Part shown: piece by piece, positions 8,739-17,347 of the stretch
Numbering within the stretch: the first letter of the stretch is position 1
Layout of the letters: the number at the start of each line of letters is the position of its first letter
Assembly: GCF_000218685.1 (NCBI RefSeq)
Contig: NW_006763295.1
Span: forward strand, 1,596,430 to 1,660,429
Length of the DNA: 64,000 bases
Source of the DNA: Serpula lacrymans var. lacrymans S7.9
Taxonomy: Eukaryota; Basidiomycota; Agaricomycetes; Boletales; Serpulaceae
Reading direction: 5' to 3'
Notes under the pieces: model-generated
What the model was told of the DNA's origin: nothing
What the model saw: only the letters and a program-made list of their open reading frames with translations
Databases searched by the model: none
Position numbers and translations under genes: made by a program

Positions 8739-10930
8739 CTCAGGAGTGTTAGGTTTCTCCATGGAGTTGTCATGTTGCTCTTTTCGAGACTGTTCCTCAT
8801 CTAGAGTCCTTTGATAATCTCGGTTTTTGTCTGCAGGACGGGTCTGGCGACTGCTTCTGCGTACTCCTAGGACTTCAGCAGGCATGACTGCTCTTTTAGG
8901 AACTTGTGCAGGTACTCCAGGGAGTAGCAGCATTTGTGTATTTGTTGCCCCACTCACTCCTGAAGGTGTTGAATCACTCCTCGGAGGTGTTGGATGACTC
9001 CTTGGAGGTGTTGTATGCCTTCCAGAAGGTGATCCAATGGACAGGCTGTCTAGCTGTATTCGGACTTTTTCCACATCAGCTGGCTGTATGTTGAGGGGCT
9101 GTCCTCCCACTGACTGTAACTCTACTTTGGCTTTCCGTTCTGAAGATGGCCAGTGTTCAGGTCTTGGTTGTAGAGACTGTTGTGGAGGGTGTCTTAGCTG
9201 ATCAGGTGCTCCCACTGCTCTCGGAACGTCTCCACAGAAGTATTGCCCCACTGCTCTCGGAACATCTTCATGCTGATATGGTTCCATTGCTTGTGGAACA
9301 TCTCCTTGGAGATGTGGTTCCATTTGCAATTCATTTGGATCTCAGATCCGAGGGTCAGGATCATCCTCCTCCAATGTTTTTTGGTCTGGATAGTGAGCAT
9401 TCTCTGGAATGAGTCCCTCCCACTGATCTGTGCTAGTGTCTGTGTTCCAGGGAGCAGTGTCATCCTTTTGTACCGTTCCGGATTCATTGAATATAACATG
9501 CCGACTGGAAAACACAGTCCGTTTTTCAGTGTCTAGGAGTTTGTAGGCTTGCTTTCCATGTGTGTAGCCAATCATTATGGCTTTGCGCCCCTTGGAGTAA
9601 AACTTCCCTTGCCTTTTGTCTTTCGGAATCAAGGCATATGCTTGGCATCCGAAAGGGCGAAACAAAGTTGGATCAACTCTCCTTTTAAACAGTATTTCAT
9701 ATGGGGTCTTTCCATGGAGTCCTGATGCTGGGCTGCGTGCTGTGATATATGCAGCTGTTTGCATGGCATCTACCCAAAATGACTTTGGGAGCTTGGAATC
9801 ATGGAGCATAGTGGTTGCTAATGTAGCCAATGTCTGATTCATGCGTTCTGCAATGCCATTTTGTTCCGGAGTATCTGCAGCTGTAGTTTCTTGGATGACA
9901 CCATCTCCTCGGAGTTGATTTTTGAATGCATTGCCAGTATATTCTCCTCCCCCATCGCTCCGGAGGAATTCTGTGTATAGTGGAGTGAAGTTTTCTTCTC
10001 CCAAATGAGTCCAGAAGAATGTTTGGACATCTTCTTTCCATTGCTTGTATCGTTCCAGTGCTTCACTTTTATGTTTTAGGAAATATATCCATGGAAATTT
10101 GGAGAAATCATCTACAATGATAATCCAGTACCAAAAACCCTCCCTGGAAGTTGGTTTGATTGGTCCTCCAACATCTGTGTGCACAATTTGTATGGGGCGC
10201 TTGGCTCGGTTTCCTCCAGTGGACTTGAAAGGTAATTTCTTCATCTTTCCTAAAGCACAAGGTTCACAAAACTCCAGGGTTCCGGTAAGGGTGTCTATGT
10301 CCTGGAGCTGTCTTTTTGTAACCATTCATTGCAAGCGGTCCATTCCAATGTGTCCCATTCTCCTGTGCAATAAATTTACATCTACTGCTGCAAAAGCTGA
10401 CTCCAGGTTGATTTTGGGTTTTGCTTGGATGTGATAAAGTCCTTGCTTGTGTAAGGCAGTGAGGATAAGTTCCTCCTTTTTCCGAACTTCACAAGCATTT
10501 GACCCTGCTGGAAAAAGTGTTGATAACCCCGTTTTGGACAATTTGTGGACAGAGACGAGTGCTAACGTGAAGTTTGGCACAAGTAAGACATTTGACAGTG
10601 CAATATTGTAGTCCTTTTTGCCAACAATTACTTGTAGGATTACTGTTCCAATGCCAATGGCATTTACAGAGGATTCATCCCCAAAACTGATTGTCCTCGG
10701 AGGATGCAGAACATGGTATGTTCCTGGCTCAAACCAGGAGCGGTGAGGGACCATGTGGGATGTTGCTCCGGAGTCAATAATAATTGTTGTTTTGGTCTTA
10801 TCGGGTTCCGACACAAGGTAAGCTTGAATGTGTTTAGCAAGGGGCTTGGAAATATGTACATGTTCCAATGCAATATGACTTTGTTCCTCCTCGGAGTCAG
10901 ATCCAGATGATTGCTCCGCTGTATCTGCCT
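8739..10930 (-). pseudogene. Copia Pol, protease and integrase half (broken)
   Basis: In order on the minus strand. Aspartic protease: IIDSGATSHMVPHRSWF, about 10750-10790. GAG-pre-integrase zinc finger: LLHRRMGHIG, then CEPCALGKMKK. Integrase core with its DDE residues: HTDVGGP, FLRSDGGGEYTG, EQNGIAERMNQ. Then the C-terminal integrase region and a Pro/Ser-rich linker to the nested LTR. In-frame TGA stops lie at 10328-10326, inside the zinc finger, and 9344-9342, in the linker. The frame is -1 relative to gag. A TAA in that frame just upstream of about 10945 bounds the open stretch. The original protein would have continued into the RT half at 7967. Confidence 0.9.
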
Positions 10931-11698
10931 TTTCCTTCTCTTTTCCTTATCCTTGTGTCTTTCCTTTCCCTTCTTCCTTTGACCTTTTTCAGCTGACTGA
11001 AGTGTTTGACACTCCGAGGTGTTGTGTGATTTGGCTTTGTGGAAGTCACACCATTTCTCCTCAGATTTGAGTGCTGATTCGGAACCTCCAGGGGCCTTCC
11101 CTGACTATCGTGCAACTTCTGCAGTGATCCGGATCTCAACTGCATCAAAGGTAAGTTTATTTTCTTCAATCATGTTGATTACCGATGACTGAAATATTTG
11201 CCATTCAGGAGTGCATGGGAGAGATTGGAGAAGAGCAAAAGCCATGAGTTTGGTATCAACTCCTAGTTCCATTCCGGAGAGGTGTGAATCAATTGTCCAT
11301 TTCGCAATGTGGTCCTGGATAGGTGATGTCCCATCCCAGGACAATTTGGTGAGTTGCTGGAATGAATAGAAGGCCGAGGCAATGTTGGACATTTGATGGA
11401 GTGAGACAAGTTTATCAAATAACTCCTTGGAGCTGGTGAGGTCTCCAGTCCTCATTAGGAGGGCATCAGAGATATGGTCCTGAATGATTCCATGTGCCTT
11501 CTTATCCTTAAGTATCCAGGTGATCTCAGGATCCTCCGAGGAGGTAGGTTTTCCTGGTGAGGGCTTAAGCTCCTCTCCAGTAACAACCCGGAGAACTTTT
11601 TCCCGACGTAGCTTTGAGATGATCCGGAGTTTCCATATCTGAAAATTGTTGGGTCCAGTGAGAACTGGACATGCGGATGTATCTCGTGCTGTGGTCAT
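10930..11698 (-). pseudogene. Copia Gag (nonsense-interrupted)
   Basis: It starts at ATG 11698. Residues 1-197 are a UBN2/gag-polypeptide-type capsid region (GPNNFQIWKLRIISKL, then DHISDALLMRTG and SLPCTPEWQIFQSSV). A TAG at 11107-11105 interrupts it. The same frame continues past the stop with a Cys/His knuckle-like segment (WCDFHKAKSHNTSEC) and a Lys/Arg-rich tail before the frame changes to pol. The copy is therefore dead for particle assembly unless the stop is read through. Confidence 0.85.
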
Positions 11699-11747
11699 GG
11701 TTCCGAGGTTGCCGTTTCAAATAAGAATTATTTCCTGCGTAGCTTTT

Positions 11748-11768
11748 GCGCACCAGGGCTCATAACCT
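11748..11768 (-). promoter_or_regulatory. Copia primer-binding site for a half tRNA-iMet
   Basis: Just downstream of the 5' LTR (minus strand) the RNA would read GGTTATGAGCCCTGGTGCGC. This is complementary to the anticodon stem-loop region of eukaryotic initiator Met tRNA (GGGCUCAUAACC), not to a tRNA 3' end. Copia of Drosophila and yeast Ty5 are known to prime from such half-tRNAs. The match to this organism's own tRNA-iMet cannot be tested here. Confidence 0.7.
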
Positions 11769-11778
11769 AATAAACCTA

Positions 11779-11985
11779 TGTGAAACTCAGCCGCTGCCCC
11801 AGAGGCTATAGAAACGACTGAGGGCATTTCTATACTAAACCCCCTACTACTTATAGTCGGAGGTGCTACTCGCTACAGTATAATGACTCCTAGGAGTACA
11901 ATGGTTACTCCATGGAGTGGTGGCTATGCTCCATGGAGAACAATGGCTGCTTCGGCAGAGACCGGGTTTATCCGGTTTGGTCACA
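11779..11985 (-). repeat. 5' LTR of the copia element
   Basis: About 207 bp, homologous to 6075-6301. On the minus strand it starts near TGTGACCAAACCGG and ends AGTTTCACA. It contains three TCCNNGGA palindromes (11888, 11909, 11930). It differs from the 3' LTR by several substitutions and an indel of about 20 bp, so the insertion is old. Confidence 0.8.
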
Positions 11986-12308
11986 CATAAAGAGTATGCA
12001 TTATATGGAAATAATGCTGTAAATATTGCCCTAGAAGGCCTCTGGAACAAAGAAATATTTTACAAACTCCAGAGGGCACCACAGGAGGGTTTGCAGAGGG
12101 TTGTTCAAGTACCGCTGTATTTAGAAATACTATATATATACTTGGCTGGGAAACCTCGGCAGCGAGGGGATACTTAAGGTCCCAAACCTGTCGACAAAGA
12201 ATAGGTCTTTGAGGCCCTTACGTAACGGATTAAGTCCCTGCCTGAGGTGCAGCAACTTGGCAACTTCAAGTTGTGTCCAACGTCCGAGGTGACACCACCC
12301 GTTATAAT
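11986..12308. other. Spacer between copia element and NAA40
   Basis: 323 bp with no supported ORF. It presumably contains the NAA40 promoter. A short AT run (about 12129-12140) is the only compositional feature. Confidence 0.5.
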
Positions 12309-13308
12309 ATGCCTTTCAGTTCGCGCGTCCAGAAAGCCATCAAGGTCATATATTTTATCGTGGTTTAATATTCCTCGATTATACGACAGGACACTTATCT
12401 GCAGGCACCAGCATCCCAGTTAGCAAGTTCTATCGAGGGCTCGATCTTGTTTTTAAGAAATGCACAAAAGTACGTTCCTATCATGATGCCTTGTCAATAT
12501 ATATTTAAAAAATATATCAACGCATCGTTCAGAATCCAGTTAACCGTTCTGGCTTCTTCTGAATTGACCGAGGATCATCGCAAAAGTATCTGGGACATAT
12601 TCGAAGACAATATGCGAGCGCTGTAAGCTTAAGCACTGATGCTAGTCCTCCTTGCATATACTAAATTTTGGGTAAACTTTGTCATCCAAGATACATGACT
12701 TCTTCGTTCGGATGGGACCCATCTTCCAAGCAAACTGAGCTATTCGATCCCCTATCCCGCTTCATTCTCTTGGAACGAATGAACGAGAATAACCAACTGG
12801 AAGAAGGCGCCGAAAGCCCAATAGGAGTCGAGTCGAGTACATTTCCTCGAACTTTAGTCGCATACACCATGTTTCGTTTTGAGCGAGAAGATAGTCAGAA
12901 TGTGATATATTGGTAGGTCACGCATTGTTTTGGTCGAGCTTGCTACCACTTCCGCGAATCTACATCAAGCTACGAGCTCCAGGTCAAGCGAGAGACACAG
13001 AGGCTAGGTCTTGGAAAACGACTAACGCAATGTTTGGTTGATGTTGGAACTGAATGGAAAATGAAAAAGGTCATGTTAACCGTTTTCAAATGTTTGTTTA
13101 CTTTCCATGATTCATACCTCCTACTGATTGTTTGCTCTAGCAAACGAAGAGGCCCATCAATTCTACCGGTCAATAGGGTATGTGTAAATCGAATGCTGTG
13201 TCGTTTTGTGCTCTGTACACGTTTTGCAGATTTTCTACAGATCCTACTTCTCCCGAGTTTTCTGAAGAAGACAAGTGTGATTATATTATAATGTCGAAGC
13301 GTATTTAG
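12309..13308 (+). CDS. NAA40: N-alpha-acetyltransferase 40 (NatD), histone H4/H2A N-terminal
   Basis: The seven-exon model is 12309-12344, 12405-12469, 12533-12622, 12691-12912, 12970-13091, 13141-13177 and 13230-13308, giving 216 aa. All junctions are GT-AG and in phase. It is a GNAT-fold enzyme. Known family role: it acetylates the N-terminal serine of histones H4 and H2A using acetyl-CoA. Signatures: SSFGWDPSSK, VAYTMFRFERED, VIYCYELQV, the acetyl-CoA loop RLGLGKRLTQ (Q/RxxGxG type), MKKVMLTVFK, and NEEAHQFYRSIGF. The length is close to the animal protein. The ends converge with RPA43, with 100 bp between the stops. The first intron begins GTCATA, a weak donor, so the extreme N-terminus is the least certain part. 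Confidence 0.9.
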
Positions 13309-13408
13309 AACACTGTATACAGTCTCACAATATGATGCACATCAAACCTCCTCAAAACCCGGGTCCATCAGTTCGAGAGGCCAAGATGAATAAGGAGGGT
13401 TGGTGACA

Positions 13409-14806
13409 TCATGCCACTGTCTTCTTCCGCTTTGCTTTCTTCTCCCCTTTCACCTTTTCAGGCTGACCAGTATCCATTTCATCATCTTGCTTCGCCACTT
13501 CTTTCCGCTTCCGTTTTTTCTCCTTCTTCTCTCTCTTTTCCTTGCTCGCTTGTGCAGCTTCTTCTTCCTTCTGCCTCAGCTGCGCAGCCTCCGCTTCATC
13601 GCCCAACCTTCCAAGCTGCTCGAACGTATCAAAATCATCATCTTCGTCGTTTTCATTTTCTTCCAGCTCATCTTCCTCATCGAGCGTTACGTTACTAGCG
13701 GGGGCAGGTGGCGGAGATTTTGCTTTTAGCGCGACAAGAGCATGTTCAGGAGAGAAGGGATCAGGTTGGATAGAGCCTTGTAGGGACAACATCTCATTTG
13801 CTACAGTAAGACTGCTCAAGCGTCAGCGAAAACTTTGGTCATAAGTGATTGAATGATCAAAAGATGCTCACCCGATAACGGTGAACTCGAGGTAGCCTTC
13901 AGGTCCACCAAGTTTCTCTCCAGTGATTTTATGTATCCATCTCCCGTTCCCCTCACTCTCGTGTTCGTCTTTCGTCTCGTCGGTGTTCTTTCCATCGACA
14001 CCCTCCATCTGGACATCTTCATTCCCATCCTTCTCGCCATCTTCCCCGTCTTCTTCTGGAGTTACCCCAGCTCCGAATTCGGGGTCATTCTCTGCAGGAC
14101 CATATTCAAACTCCCAGTGATCTGTGGGTATATGATTGCGTGGGATGGAGACGTTGAATGTTCTATGAACAAGGAGAGAGACGTGGTCTGGCGAGCAAAG
14201 ATTCACTTTACCCGCTAGTGAGACGTGAATGAGTCTGAGTCGACGATGTTTGGAACGGCAAGCGTTCCATAAGGGGGAACGTACCGAGTTTCATGGATAC
14301 ACGCGGACTCCATACTGTTGCGTCGAACCCGACGGCACATACTGAGAATGGACAGTCGGCTATTATCGTTGCAGAACTGTTGAGGAAGTGGAGATTCGAA
14401 TGTGCGAGCACGACGCCTTGAAATGCTGGTATATACCTGCACATGAGATGGAATGACGAGCGCATATATAACATTAACAACTAAGCCACATATCAAGATG
14501 TACCACACGAACGCACCTCATGATCATAGAATCGAGCATTTCTTCAACGCCTGCACGCTGGTTCGTGGCGAACACAGGTGGAATTGAGACGGAGAGCGAG
14601 GCCTTCACAACATGGAATTCGCTCGTTGCTTTGCTTTTGCCCTTGTCCCGCTTTTTTGCTTTTTCTTGCTTCGGTGTACTGGCGCTCTTTGCCCCCTCGT
14701 CCACACTGCGAACCTTGTCTCTCTTCTCCTTCTTTTTCTTAGGCGTCTCTGACTCGACGGCGGCGTGGGCGTGCTTGCGCTTTTTTGTATGTGGTTCGGT
14801 GGTCAT
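13409..14806 (-). CDS. RPA43: RNA polymerase I subunit A43
   Basis: The four-exon model starts at ATG 14806. Its introns are about 14437-14516, about 14220-14285 and about 13820-13876, giving roughly 395 aa. Subunit of the stalk of nuclear RNA polymerase I; with A14 it contacts Rrn3 for rRNA transcription initiation (family knowledge). Visible features: a Lys-rich N-terminal tail, an SHS2-like N-domain (EFHVVKASLSVSIPPVF, then RYIPAFQGVVLAHSNL), and an OB-fold region (FSVCAVGFDATVWSP, then CSPDHVSLLVHRTFNVSIPR). A long acidic insert (GEDGEKDGNEDVQMEGVDG) precedes the final strands (GYLEFTVIGLTVANEMLSL). The C-terminus is an acidic coil followed by a KKEKKRKRK nucleolar-type basic tail. Divergent from PAM16. 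Confidence 0.9.
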
Positions 14807-15075
14807 GATGGGGATTGATGGCTTCTATAAATCGAACCAGGGGTTGTAGCAAATTCAAAGAAAAGCTACGATATTCTCTGAGCCTTTTTGCCAATCAGCT
14901 CTGAGTGAAGCGCAAAGGTCAGAAATTTTGAGCATTGCCACGTGACTTGTCCAGTTTTCCCTCCGCTCAACTCAAGCTTCCCAAAGTTCCAGCTACAGAG
15001 CCGTGTTCGAGGTTCAGCGGGATTCGTTCCCATCCATTTCTTTCTTTCTCTCTACACTGTTTTTCTCCTCTTGCC
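14807..15075. promoter_or_regulatory. Shared divergent promoter of RPA43 and PAM16
   Basis: The 269 bp between the two start codons must serve both genes. The PAM16 side is CT-rich (about 15035-15072), a common feature before fungal start codons. No specific factor site is claimed. Confidence 0.5.
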
Positions 15076-16000
15076 ATGGTACGTTATTTCCTCTGACTTT
15101 GCAGCGGCAAGCCGTCATACAGTGTGAATTTAGCGCTGATACTCGATTTTATCATCCTGTTTGCTCTAGTCGGCGCCAAAAATTATCATCCAGATCCTCG
15201 TCACAGGCGCACAGATATTCGGCAAGGCTTTGTTCGAAGCTGGGAGGCAAGCTGTCAAAAGTGCGTAGCGCTGCTTGCTGTTTTATCCTTCCCGTACTGT
15301 TGATGCTTACTCCATTATTCTGACTTTTTTTTTCTTTTCTTTCCGCATCGCTCCGTTTCGACGTCTTACCGCAATACCCTGTTACCTCACGACTGTGATT
15401 TGGGCTGTACGTTAGATGCCAAACATAGTCCACAGGGCGCGATTGCGAGTGATGTTGCGGGTGTACGAAATGCGACGTCGGGGTCGGTGACGGATAAACT
15501 TACCCGTGAACATCGCATGACGCTGGACGAGGCGCACCTCATTCTTAATGTCAAGCGTGGAGAGATGTTGGAGAGTGTGATGAAGGTGTGTTGCACTCAT
15601 CATCCCTTAAGATCACCCGTTCTATGGCTGTTACTCGACACCGTGATTTGAAACTGGAATATTTGCATATCCACAAAATGCCCATTTTGTTTGTGTGTGG
15701 TAACAATGCTGATGAATGGTTTCTTTTGTGTAGAGCTACGAGCATTTATTCAAGGTGAACTCGCCACGGCCGGCCCCAGCGCCCGAAGCTGGTGCGACAG
15801 GACGCGCAGGAAAGCAGGCAGCGCTTCCTTCACATTCACATTATCTGCAGTCCAAGGTCGTACGAGCGAGGGAACGGATAGAGGCGGAGATGAAGATCGG
15901 TGCAGAGGATGCTGCAGCTGGGGAGGGTGTCGGTGCGGGAGCTGGTAATGCAGCAAGTGGGCCAAGTACTGGCGCGGGGACGGGTGGAGGTGCGAGTTAG
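15076..16000 (+). CDS. PAM16: Mitochondrial import motor regulator Pam16/Tim16
   Basis: The four exons are 15076-15078 (the ATG alone), 15170-15260, 15416-15585 and 15734-16000, giving 176 aa. It is the J-like regulator of the presequence-translocase motor at the matrix side of the inner membrane, pairing with Pam18 to control Hsp70 (family knowledge). Signatures: N-terminal hydrophobic segment APKIIIQILVTGAQIFGKAL, MTLDEAHLILNVK, SYEHLFKVN, and HYLQSKVVRARERIEAEMK. The J-like domain lacks HPD, as expected for Pam16. A Gly/Ala-rich C-terminal tail of about 35 residues is longer than in yeast. The ATG-only first exon is supported by the canonical donor GTACGT directly after it and by RAD21 using the same arrangement. 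Confidence 0.93.
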
Positions 16001-17347
16001 CGTCGGGGCGCGTCAGAGATGGACGGGAAGTTGTGCATGGTGTTGTATTGAGTATACTAAACATACTAAACATTCTAGAGACCAGAGTTGTCGTTTTTGC
16101 CATCCCCATTCACTCACTCACTGCTCATTGATTTATTTGTACATGGTTCGTAGCATGATGACATATCTTAATGCATGGCTTGATATCATCCCTTTGTTGA
16201 TCTGAGGGTCGGTTTCCAATGGGCTAGGGCGTCAGAACGTATCAATGTAAGAGTGTAGTAAGCGATGCTATAACAACCAGCAATCAGAGCTGATCAACAG
16301 TGATGGGCTCGACGGGATTCACGGAGGTCCAGGTCAATGCATGGCAGATGATGAGCTATCTTTGTTGATGAGAGGCCATAAAAGACGAGTGGTCATTCGA
16401 CAAGAATGTGGGGGAGATAACGAAAATAAGCTATACTATAACGACAAGGTGATCAATAAGATTCAAAAGTTGAAAGTGGCTGATTGGGATCAGTGGTGAG
16501 AGACCCAGAAGACGCAAGAAAGGGGATGAAAGACGAGATTCGGCGTCTAAACGTGGTGTATCGACCGACGTCTGTGGATTGATTGCAGGTGATGAAAGTT
16601 CTCCGGTGCAATGTTCCGGAGCTCAGTATGGACAAGTGTCTGAAAAGGACAAGCGATACGCAGGTGATGATCGACCATATCAGCAGCTTTTGAGGAAGCG
16701 CCGGGTGGTGGCGAGCGGTACACGTGAAATATCGTTGAACCCAGCGAAACACGAGTTGTGAAACACGCGAACGGTGCAGCGAGGTGCAGTAGTCGGAGAG
16801 GGAGCGGTCAGAAGAGAGGTGATATGAAGCTGCGGATGAAGTTTAGATAGACAAAAGGAAAAGAAGAGGTCGTGGTGGAGAACAAGCGCGGTCACGAGGC
16901 AAAAGACTCCACAGAGGGTAGCAGAATGAGATACGGGGGACAGATGTATTACTATTAGGAAGGGTACGTGTAGTAGGTGATGCGGTAACGTGTACTGTAG
17001 ACTGTAGCTGATGACTGTACCTGTATCGATCGATAACAGACACACCGCTTAGGGCCGGGGAACTAAGCGCCACATTTCAGTGGCAACGCTCTCTTTATTA
17101 CATACATTTTTTCTGACTCCGGCTTTGGGCTCTTCTTGCTGCAGTCTCTCTTCAAAAAATATCAGACACAGCTAACCCTTCTCTTCTCTCCCCCTCCTCG
17201 TCGTCCCCGTCGTGCTCGCCCCCTTCCTCCCTCCACACGACAGCGCCGACCTTCGCAACACTGTCCACCGCCCGAACAGCACTGCCATCGTCCCCATCGT
17301 CTTCTCCGTCCTTCTCTTCCTCCTTGTTCCCTTCTTTCATTCTGTCC
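16001..17347. other. Long spacer without supported genes
   Basis: 1.35 kb. Minus-strand ORFs up to 121 codons (16680-17045) exist but show no domain, intron or compositional support. The last 200 bp before 17348 are strongly CT-rich and probably the leader of the next gene. Confidence 0.5.

Larger units (their letters stand above)
6075..11985 (-). mobile_element. Degenerate Ty1/copia retrotransposon
   Basis: Minus-strand element with the order 5' LTR (about 11779-11985), primer site, gag (UBN2/gag-type), protease, integrase, RT, RNase H, 3' LTR (about 6075-6301). Integrase before RT defines copia. Gag-pol carries five in-frame nonsense codons and is split by a 771-bp solo LTR of another family, so it cannot be autonomous. 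Twenty-three TCCNNGGA octamers are scattered through LTRs and coding sequence (about one would be expected by chance), but none were noticed in the inserted LTR. No convincing target-site duplication was found at the outer ends. Confidence 0.93.

Noticed and set aside
6060..11990. Target-site duplication for the copia element
   Set aside because: Tested several boundary choices; flanking 5-mers do not match, so none is claimed.
16453..17045. Minus-strand ORFs of 99 and 121 codons
   Set aside because: No domain, no introns, random-looking composition in a spacer; insufficient support.
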